This document shows positions 1 through 6,000 of a DNA stretch of 8,030 bases, one piece after another. The stretch comes from Lysobacterales bacterium (lineage in GTDB: Bacteria; Pseudomonadota; Gammaproteobacteria; Xanthomonadales; Marinicellaceae). The notes beneath the pieces are model-generated. The model saw only the letters and a program-made list of their open reading frames with translations. It ran no database searches and was not told the DNA's origin. Position 1 is the stretch's first letter. The number at the start of each line of letters is the position of its first letter. Position numbers and translations under genes: made by a program. The stretch lies in assembly GCA_015494035.1 (NCBI GenBank), contig WGBZ01000211.1:1-8030 (forward strand), given 5' to 3'.

Positions 1-291
1 CATTTTTTCCGCATTGCCGATCAGGAAAACAAAAAACAACAGAAAAACCACACTGGTGGAAAAAAGGAACCGCCCTGAAAGCACATAAACCAGCAACCAC
101 AGAAAAAGCCAGCTGATGATTTCAAAGGCGTAGTTATACGTCATTGTGTACTGGGTTGGCAGGTTCATGTCAGTCCACCAGGCGAATCCGTGCGGGTAAA
201 TAACCAGTACGGTGGTAGCGATAATCAGTAATGCCAGCGCCAAATCAGCCAACGCACCGTAGAACTTCCTAAATAAAAAGTCTTTTTTCAT
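1..291 (-). CDS. N-terminal part of a multi-pass inner-membrane protein, possibly LTA-synthase-like (cut by window edge)
   Basis: The frame is open from an ATG at 291 to the left edge, giving 97 residues with no stop; the C-terminal part lies outside the window. An in-frame TAG lies nine bases upstream of the ATG, so this is the first usable ATG, although no clear Shine-Dalgarno precedes it. After a basic start (MKKDFLFRKF), three hydrophobic stretches are visible at about residues 12-33, 54-72 and 75-92, and the fragment ends in NAEKM. Short TM helices followed by an N-x-x-K element resemble the start of the membrane domain of LTA-synthase/OpgB-type phosphoglycerol transferases (sulfatase superfamily), but the diagnostic catalytic domain is not here, so this is only an inference. 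Another polytopic protein, such as a glycosyltransferase, is equally possible. It lies downstream of pilA on the same strand but behind an intrinsic terminator. Base composition is AT-rich (about 44% GC by hand count). Confidence 0.72.
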   Translation of the reverse strand, partial: MKKDFLFRKFYGALADLALALLIIATTVLVIYPHGFAWWTDMNLPTQYTMTYNYAFEIISWLFLWLLVYVLSGRFLFSTSVVFLLFFVFLIGNAEKM

Positions 292-323
292 TCGAGATAG
301 CTAGTTTCAGGAATTTGTGTCAT

Positions 324-353
324 AAAAAAGGCCATTGCAAGCAATGGCCTTTT
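324..353 (-). terminator. Rho-independent terminator of pilA
   Basis: A perfect inverted repeat, GGCCATTGC / GCAATGGCC (330-338 and 341-349), is flanked by complementary A and T runs. Read on the minus strand it is a GC-containing stem followed by six T residues (complement of 324-329), about 70 bases after the pilA stop codon. This is a textbook intrinsic terminator and separates pilA from the downstream membrane-protein gene. The T run on the plus-strand side is shorter and interrupted, and no plus-strand gene ends here, so the minus orientation is the functional one. Confidence 0.88.
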
Positions 354-360
354 GTTTACG

Positions 361-413
361 GGTTAACTGTGATCCAATCACAAATTGGTTAACTCGTACT
401 TCAAAACGAAGTA
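361..413 (-). repeat. Paired small hairpins and GGTTAACT direct repeat in the pilA 3' UTR
   Basis: Between the pilA stop and its terminator lie two further inverted repeats. One is TACTTC/GAAGTA with a 5-base loop (397-413), and the other is TGTGAT/ATCACA with a 3-base loop (368-382). The second sits between two copies of the octamer GGTTAACT (361-368 and 387-394), each containing the palindrome GTTAAC. On the pilA mRNA these would fold as small stem-loops ahead of the terminator and could protect the 3' end of an abundant transcript. That role is inferred; the repeats themselves are seen directly. Confidence 0.5.
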
Positions 414-420
414 TGTTCTA

Positions 421-840
421 TTAGCATTCAGAAGGAAGGTATTTGGCCGGTATGCCTGTGGCAGAACAATTCCACTTAACACTGCCTGGGTTAGTAATAT
501 CTGGTGTAAGCTGGACAGTACCTGCTACGCCGGCATTCGGCAAGTAGGAAATATTAATGACACCATTAGCACCAACAGTCACGGCAGAGGTATATTTACC
601 CGAAATTACAGAGTCAAGGCCAGCTAGTGCATTGGTTGACGGTAATGTATTGGTGCTCATATATCTCTCGGTTACGGCTTGCTTGGCAGCAGCGGCCAGT
701 TGAATGCCTTCAGCCACTTTTGTACGGATAGTGTAGTCGCGGTACGCAGGGATGGCGAAGCTCATCAGGATGGCGATAATCGCGATCACGATCATCAGTT
801 CGATCAAGGTGAAACCTTGTTGTTTTCTTTGCATAGTCAT
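421..840 (-). CDS. pilA: Type IV major pilin (PilA-like prepilin)
   Basis: This 139-residue protein is the size of a type IVa major pilin. It begins with a short basic leader (MTMQRKQQG) followed by the prepilin peptidase site G9|F10, and the conserved FTLIELMIVIAIIAIL segment has the essential Glu at mature position 5 (residue 14). The hydrophobic stretch at about 10-33 is the membrane anchor and filament core helix. The rest is a small globular domain that ends with Cys125 and Cys139, spaced as in the C-terminal disulfide (D-region) loop of pseudomonad-type pilins. The predicted product would be cleaved and N-methylated by PilD and assembled into pili for twitching, attachment or DNA uptake. 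The ATG at 840 is preferred over the one at 834 because a GAGG lies about 10 bases upstream. The gene stands alone: no pilB, pilC or pilD is seen nearby, and it is divergent from aroK. GC is about 48% by hand tally, below that of the flanking aro genes. A related pseudopilin is possible but less likely given length and disulfide. Confidence 0.93.
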   Translation of the reverse strand: MTMQRKQQGFTLIELMIVIAIIAILMSFAIPAYRDYTIRTKVAEGIQLAAAAKQAVTERYMSTNTLPSTNALAGLDSVISGKYTSAVTVGANGVINISYLPNAGVAGTVQLTPDITNPGSVKWNCSATGIPAKYLPSEC

Positions 841-847
841 TTTGAAA

Positions 848-855
848 TTACCTCA
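848..855 (-). promoter_or_regulatory. Ribosome binding site of pilA
   Basis: The minus strand reads TGAGGTAA here, a strong Shine-Dalgarno. The GAGG core lies 10 bases before the ATG at 840 and 16 before the second in-frame ATG at 834, so it supports the upstream start and a nine-residue leader peptide. Confidence 0.75.
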
Positions 856-921
856 TTGGTTTTGATAAATCGTTTTCTGGGGCACTCTTCCGTGAGCAAC
901 CATCCATTGCTGACAAGAATA

Positions 922-938
922 GCCGCCACCGTGGGCGG
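922..938 (-). repeat. GC-rich hairpin in the upstream region of pilA
   Basis: On the minus strand CCGCCCAC and GTGGCGG can pair with one bulged base, giving a compact GC-rich stem-loop about 85-100 bases before the pilA start. If pilA starts from the sigma-54-like site at 985-1001 it would lie in the 5' leader. The hairpin also fills exactly the 17-base interval between TTGCAT (939-944) and TATTCT (916-921), a weak sigma-70-like pair, so it could instead be an operator inside a promoter spacer. Function is unproven. Confidence 0.35.
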
Positions 939-984
939 ATGCAAATTTAAGTTGTCACCAAGTGTTAACTGCGTCACAAAAGGG

Positions 985-1001
985 GGCAATTAGCGGCCCA
1001 A
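985..1001 (-). promoter_or_regulatory. Candidate sigma-54 (RpoN) promoter for pilA
   Basis: The minus strand reads TTGGGCCGCTAATTGCC. This fits the -24/-12 consensus YTGGCACG-N4-TTGC with the invariant GG and GC at the correct spacing and a full TTGC at -12; mismatches lie in the less conserved middle of the -24 box. Transcription would start near 974, giving a leader of about 130 bases. Pilin genes of pseudomonads are transcribed by RpoN with the PilS/PilR two-component system, so the site fits the gene. No PilR-binding motif was identified and a sigma-70 promoter has not been excluded. Confidence 0.42.
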
Positions 1002-1026
1002 CGGTCATATCACCGCCAGCGTATTA

Positions 1027-1076
1027 CGCAAAATCCGGTTTTGCGCCCACGGATTGACAAAATTTGTCAGTTTTTT
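1027..1076 (+). repeat. Two adjacent inverted repeats upstream of aroK, the second followed by a T run
   Basis: The first repeat is CGCAAAA/TTTTGCG around a 5-base centre (1027-1045). The second is TGACAAA/TTTGTCA around a single A (1055-1069), followed directly by G and six T (1071-1076). They lie 57-106 bases before the aroK ATG. The second has the compact form of a dimeric repressor site; as RNA it would be a weak 6-bp stem followed by U residues, so an attenuator or weak terminator is another reading. TTGACA at 1054-1059 is a perfect -35 hexamer, but the -10 position holds GC-rich sequence. The repeats are seen directly; a role in aroK control is inferred. Confidence 0.42.
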
Positions 1077-1132
1077 GGCCCCATGCCGCGTTTTTTACCC
1101 AAAAATGCATCAGTTTGCTAAGATTCAGCGCA

Positions 1133-1732
1133 ATGCACACCAACCCCCTTTCTGTGATCACTGCCCGAAAAAAACAACATAAACCCGCCGCCGGCCAGCC
1201 ACGACGCCCGCATGTGGTGTTGGTGGGGCCCACTGGCGCGGGAAAAACCACGGTGGGACGCCGCCTGGCCAGTTTTTTACACCTGCCTTTTTATGACGTG
1301 GATGAAGAGCTGGAAAAAACCACGGGCGTGAGCGTCAACCTGATTTTTGAAATCGAGAAGGAAACCGGCTTCAGGCATCGCGAAAGCCAGATGTTGCGTG
1401 AACTGTTCTCGCGCCCGCAGGCGGTGATTGCCACCGGCGGAGGCGTGGTGGTGGTGCCGGAAAACCGCCAGTTACTGGCCAGCAAACAGGCACTGGTGGT
1501 TTACCTGCAAACCTCGGTGGAACGGCAACTGTTTCGCCTCAGTCACGACAAGCGCCGCCCGCTGCTGCAGGTGCCCGACCGGGAACAACGCCTGCAGGAA
1601 ATGGCCCAGGCACGCAACCCCCTGTATGAATCGGTCAGTGATGTGACCGTGCCCACCACCGGTGACTCGGCCTATCACATGGCACGCGAAGTCTACAAGC
1701 GACTCAAGCCGAAACTGAAAGCCCGTCGCTAG
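1133..1732 (+). CDS. aroK: Shikimate kinase
   Basis: AroK transfers the ATP gamma-phosphate to the 3-hydroxyl of shikimate in the cytoplasm, the fifth step of the shikimate pathway to aromatic amino acids. Counting from the ATG at 1133 the protein has 199 residues. The P-loop GPTGAGKT is at 32-39. The shikimate-binding Asp57 lies in YDVDEELE and Arg81 in GFRHRE, and the GGG motif is at 102-104. The lid arginine in DKRRPLL (about 142) and the C-terminal Arg161 in RNPLY are present, so the enzyme should be active. It is about 25 residues longer than E. coli AroK, mainly through a basic, Pro/Gln-rich N-terminal tail before HVVLVGP. The frame could start further upstream at a TTG (1064), but that would cross the inverted repeat, and no good Shine-Dalgarno precedes either start, so the 5' end is uncertain. 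Unusually, it is convergent with aroB instead of preceding it on the same strand. Confidence 0.93.
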   Translation: MHTNPLSVITARKKQHKPAAGQPRRPHVVLVGPTGAGKTTVGRRLASFLHLPFYDVDEELEKTTGVSVNLIFEIEKETGFRHRESQMLRELFSRPQAVIATGGGVVVVPENRQLLASKQALVVYLQTSVERQLFRLSHDKRRPLLQVPDREQRLQEMAQARNPLYESVSDVTVPTTGDSAYHMAREVYKRLKPKLKARR

Positions 1733-1758
1733 TATTCACTCATCGGATTCATTGGCAA

Positions 1759-2901
1759 TCAAACGGCCTGGCAGAACGACTCCAGCACAGGCAGGATATC
1801 CGCTTCGGCGATGCCTTCGGCAAGGGTTGCCTGACCCAGACCCCGCATCAGCACCAGGCGGTGTTTGCCCTGGCTGACCTTCTTGTCCAGCCGCATGCGT
1901 TGCAACAATGCCTGTGGGGAATAACGCCGGGTTTCTGCTTCGGCCGCTGGCTGGGGCAGGCCCGTGGGGAGGTTCAGGTCTTTTAAGGCGGCGGTCACTT
2001 CCTGACTCAGGCCAGCGGGGGCCAGCCCCAAGCGCTCGGACAACCGGGCGGCCATGACCGTGCCAATGGCCACGGCCTCCCCGTGCAGGAGATCGCGGTA
2101 CTGGCCAAGGTTCTCGATGGCATGGCCGAAGGTATGGCCCAGATTCAGCAAGGCGCGGCGGCCTTTCTCGGTTTCGTCCTGCTGCACCACGTCCGCCTTG
2201 AAGCGGCAGCATTGCTCCACCAGCTGATCCAGTATTTCCGGGTCCCGGCGCAACAGCGCCTGCCGGTGCTGACGCAACCAATGCACAAATTCCGCCGACT
2301 GGATAAAACCGTACTTGATGGCCTCGGCCAGGCCGCTGAGATACTCCCGTTCCGGCAATGTGGCCAGAAATTCGGTATTGGCCAGCACCGCCGAAGGCTG
2401 GTGAAAGGCGCCAATGAGGTTTTTACCGGCCGGGTGGTTGATGCCGGTTTTGCCGCCCACCGACGCATCCACCTGCGCCAGCAAGGTGGTGGGCACCTGT
2501 ATGAATTCGATCCCGCGCATCCAGCAAGCGGCGGCGAAGCCGGTCATGTCACAGACCACGCCCCCACCCAGTGCCACCAGCACGCCGTCACGCGTTACGC
2601 CGTTTTCTGCCAGGTGATCCAGTATCCGCAGCCATTGTTGGGGCGTTTTATTTTCTTCACCATCGGGCAGAATAAATGCCGTACTTTGTGCAGGCCCGGC
2701 CTGACGAACCGCGTTCAGCAGCGTTTCTCCATGCAATGGCCAGACCGTCTCATTGCTGATGAGGGCCACTGGCCTGCCAGCCAGTTGTGCTGCCAGAATG
2801 TCACTGGCCTGGCCTGTGCTCAGATCGTGGCTCAGCACCACCGGATAACTGCGCTGACCCAAGGGGATGGTCACAAGGCGTTCGGACTCGGCTGTGTTCA
2901 T
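1759..2901 (-). CDS. aroB: 3-Dehydroquinate synthase
   Basis: AroB converts DAHP to 3-dehydroquinate, the second step of the shikimate pathway, using NAD+ and a divalent metal in the cytoplasm. The 380-residue protein is slightly longer than the usual ~360. Signature blocks are in order: DGEENKT (80-86), the glycine-rich nucleotide-binding GGGVVCDMTGF (112-122), PTTLLAQVDASVGGKTGIN (137-155) and the KNLIGAFHQP segment. The metal ligands are Glu193 in LAEAIKYG, His256 in GHTFGHAIE and His273 in LLHGEAVAIG; the 17-residue spacing of the two histidines matches E. coli. The ATG at 2901 is chosen because a GGAG lies five bases upstream; an in-frame extension to 2958 lacks support. It lies 107 bp after the large C25-family gene on the same strand and ends 26 bp from the aroK stop, with no terminator visible between the two converging genes. 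Confidence 0.96.
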   Translation of the reverse strand: MNTAESERLVTIPLGQRSYPVVLSHDLSTGQASDILAAQLAGRPVALISNETVWPLHGETLLNAVRQAGPAQSTAFILPDGEENKTPQQWLRILDHLAENGVTRDGVLVALGGGVVCDMTGFAAACWMRGIEFIQVPTTLLAQVDASVGGKTGINHPAGKNLIGAFHQPSAVLANTEFLATLPEREYLSGLAEAIKYGFIQSAEFVHWLRQHRQALLRRDPEILDQLVEQCCRFKADVVQQDETEKGRRALLNLGHTFGHAIENLGQYRDLLHGEAVAIGTVMAARLSERLGLAPAGLSQEVTAALKDLNLPTGLPQPAAEAETRRYSPQALLQRMRLDKKVSQGKHRLVLMRGLGQATLAEGIAEADILPVLESFCQAV

Positions 2902-2906
2902 GCAGG

Positions 2907-2910
2907 CTCC
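2907..2910 (-). promoter_or_regulatory. Ribosome binding site of aroB
   Basis: The minus strand reads GGAG five bases before the ATG at 2901. It decides this start over an upstream in-frame extension of 19 residues. Confidence 0.65.
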
Positions 2911-3008
2911 AGAGACAGTTGGCTTGCGCCGGGCGAACAAATCACGCCTGTGCAGCAAGGGACCAGGAAGGATTTACGTGCCAGGGGTTCCGCAATAGCA
3001 GAGCGGAA

Positions 3009-6000
3009 TCAATAGACCAGGCGCAGGCTCGGGTCCCCCAGAATGGTAATGCCAGCTAGCACGTCTTGCAAGTGCTGTGCGTTTTTTCCAGACCCGTTCA
3101 ACAACTTGGCTTTGGCCCGCACCAGGGCTTGGCCCACGCTCAGCCCCTGACTCAGCCCGGACAGGAACTGGGCCCGTAACGCCAGCTCGACTTTGGCGTC
3201 CGTAATGGCCGTGGCGCCCACGGTGAGGACTGCGCCATTTGCTGCGTTCAGCAGGGCTTCCGACAGGGAAACAAACAGCGGCGAGACGGCGTAGTTGTTC
3301 CAGCAGCCCCACTGAAACCACATGGACAGGCCGTCATTTTCCAGTGCCTGCACCTCTCCACTGCTGAGAAAACCCTGTGCCGACCACTGCGTGGCGCTGG
3401 AATGACCCAGGTATTCCACCAGCAACGGGTTCTGACTCAGGCTGTGCCTGAAGTCGGCCTGGGCTTCGGGCTGATTGCCGTCAATCCGTTGTTGATTCCA
3501 GGGCATGGGCAATACGGGCTGTTGCCGGTTTGCCAGTTCGGAAAAGTCTGTGTCCCCGTCATTGGCGTCGGTCAACATAACACTGCTGATGGCGGCCTGG
3601 CTGGAAGCCTTTTGTTCAAACGCCAGGGTTTTGTCTATCAACGCCTGCAATTCATTAAGGGTCCGCACTGGCCAGCGACCGATGGCCACTTCGGGCACCC
3701 CATCGGCATCAATGTCACCAAAGCTGGCGTCCACCGGCGCATAGCGCACGTACTGGCTGGTGGCTGCGTACAAACCGGGCAAAACCACCGTTTGTCCCAG
3801 ACCGAGCTTGTTTTGGTAATCATAGCTGTCGGCCCCCACCAAAAGAATGTTATCAATGGGGTGCGTGCCTGCCGATTCGGCAATGAAGTCACGCAGGGCG
3901 TTGGCATCCACAATGCCGTTACTGAACTGATGGTAGATGTCATCCACAGAAACCACGCTCACCGTGTGCCCCTGTTGCTGACGGCGCAAGACCCACGGTT
4001 GCAGCGCATCCACAAACTGGGGTGCAGCGATTACCAGCAAGTCAGTATCGGCATTCAGGTCAATACGGCCAGTGGCAGCGGGGCGGACCACAGGACGATG
4101 GAAAGCATTGGTGGCCACCAGCCAGGTTTCTGCCAGGCTTTGGGGACGCACGGTCAACACCTGTTCCTGATTACCAGTGTCTGCACTTGAAGCCGGCACG
4201 ATTCGCCATAAGCGTTGTTCTGAGTGCTGGTAGGCGACCAAGTCTGCCTGGCCTGCCAGCCGCAAGGATCGGCACGGGCCCAGCTGGCATAGCTGATTCA
4301 CACCGCTGTCAAAGGAGTGACGATAAAGGATATCATCGGTCAGTGGCTGGGCATCGTTGTCGCGTTTTCTGGGAAAGTTCACTTGGCCATTGGCAAGTAC
4401 CTGCTGGCTGTCGATACCGGTGACACCCCCGATGCCAAAGGCGTCCAGGTAATTCAGCTCATAGGCCACGCCGGTATCGGCAGGGAAGCGCAGCTCCAGG
4501 GTATTTACGCCCGCTCGCAAGACACCGGCAGGTATCTGGCCCATCAGGTTTTGCTGACCCATGCCTTCGGCCAGTGCGTCCAGTATTGGCACGCCGTTAA
4601 TGGCCACCTGCAGGTGGTGATCATGTAACACATCCGGCCAGTCGGTCATGGTCCATAAGCTCAACTGCAAGGCATAAGGTTGGCTGGGGTCCACATTGGG
4701 CAACGTAAAGTTCAGACTGTCAGTCACCGCTTGCGACCGGACCAGATAACTGCGCCAATACCAGGGGTCGTCCTGAGTGTCCGGTGATGAAAAGCTGTAG
4801 GCTGAGTCTTCTTCAAACACCGTGTGCTGCCAACCGGCAAACTCACCGGTGGCCGGTGGCAAGTCATTTGGCGATGAACTGCCCATATCCTCACCCAGCA
4901 TGGCATTGCCCGATGACAGGCGATAGGCCTTCTGGCTGCTGTAAAGGGTTTTGCGCTGGCTGGCAATAAATTCAAAGTAGTCCCCGGATCGGATCATCCC
5001 GTTGTGCTGCCGGTTGTAAATCACTGGCACTGCCTGGCCGTCGGCAGACAGTCGCAAGTGGGCAGAATTCATGCCGGTGTAGTCATATCCCAACGCTTTC
5101 AGTTCATCGAAAGACACCCGGTAAACCCCGGCCTGATCGGTGATCAGATCCAGTTCCGGTACGGCCTGTTGTTTCTGCCAGTCGGCTCGCTGGCGCAGTA
5201 CACTCGATGGAATGGCTGGGCTGCCCGACCTGCCCTCCCGTGTGCTTTCAGGCTGGGCTTCTGTTCGGCTCAGGCGTTGCACGGGCGGTGATCCAAAAGG
5301 CTGTCCCAGGCGGAAAGGGCCGTGCCAGGTTTGCGTTCCATCCAGTGCCACATCCATGATCCAGACTTCTCGCCAATCGCCTTTGGGCAAATTCACTGCA
5401 TAGTCCGCACCGGCGATAGTACCGGTGGTCTCTACGGGCACTTCGGTCAGCAGGTGATCAGCTGAGTCCTCTTTGCTGTTGTAAATTCGAAAGGCCAGAT
5501 TGCCCGCCTCAAAAGCCGTGGACCATTGCAACCGGTATTGCTCGGGCTGAGCAGACAGCAGGACATAGCTGAGGTAAACCGGCGTTGGCACTGGTTGGGA
5601 TTCGGTCACCGCCAGTTCACACAAGGGGCCAAAGGTGTAATTGGCAAAGGTCGAATTGCGGTTGCCGGTGTGGTCGACAAAATCGGCCGTAGTGCCACCG
5701 GCTGCCGGTGTGCCCGTGACCGCGATGCGCTGGCCGACGGTGCTGGGTGTGACGGCAATGCGATAGGTGAGCAGGGCACTGCTGACAGGCGGGATAATAC
5801 CCGGGTCCCATTCCAGCGTACCGCTGCCACCGGCCGGTGGAATCGCCAGGCCGCCGGTGCCCGGGGCGGTTCCCTGGCTGACAGTCACTGATCCACCCAC
5901 AAACGTCAGTTCCGGCACTGCCGGTATCTGGCTGCGAACCACGTCATTATCGGCCGCTGAAAAAGTGACGGGAAAGGCTGTGGGGTTAAAGACTTCGATT

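Noticed and set aside
368..382. CRP-like TGTGA...TCACA
   Set aside because: The spacer is five bases where CRP needs six, and it lies downstream of pilA between the stop and the terminator, so it is better read as a small RNA hairpin.
1054..1082. Sigma-70 promoter starting with TTGACA upstream of aroK
   Set aside because: The -35 is perfect but 16-18 bases downstream the sequence is GC-rich (GGCCCC), with no -10-like hexamer.
1736..2281. 181-residue minus-strand frame rich in Pro, Gly and Arg
   Set aside because: It overlaps the end of aroB in another frame and has the low-complexity composition of an out-of-frame translation.
2969..2986. Sigma-54-like -24 box (CTGGCACG on the minus strand) upstream of aroB
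   Set aside because: The -24 element is excellent but the -12 position reads TCCT where TTGC is required, so it fails the essential GC.
2988..3008. Hairpin TTCCGC/GCGGAA directly after the stop of the C25-family gene
   Set aside because: A 6-bp stem with a 9-base loop and no following T run on the minus strand; too weak to call a terminator.
2083..3015. 310-residue open frame on the plus strand
   Set aside because: It lies antisense over aroB, whose motifs are complete on the minus strand; the plus-strand translation has no recognisable domain and reads as complementary-frame shadow.
3402..4190. 262-residue open frame on the plus strand inside the C25-family gene
   Set aside because: Fully antisense to the C25 catalytic region, with no motif of its own; typical of long shadows in GC-rich genes.
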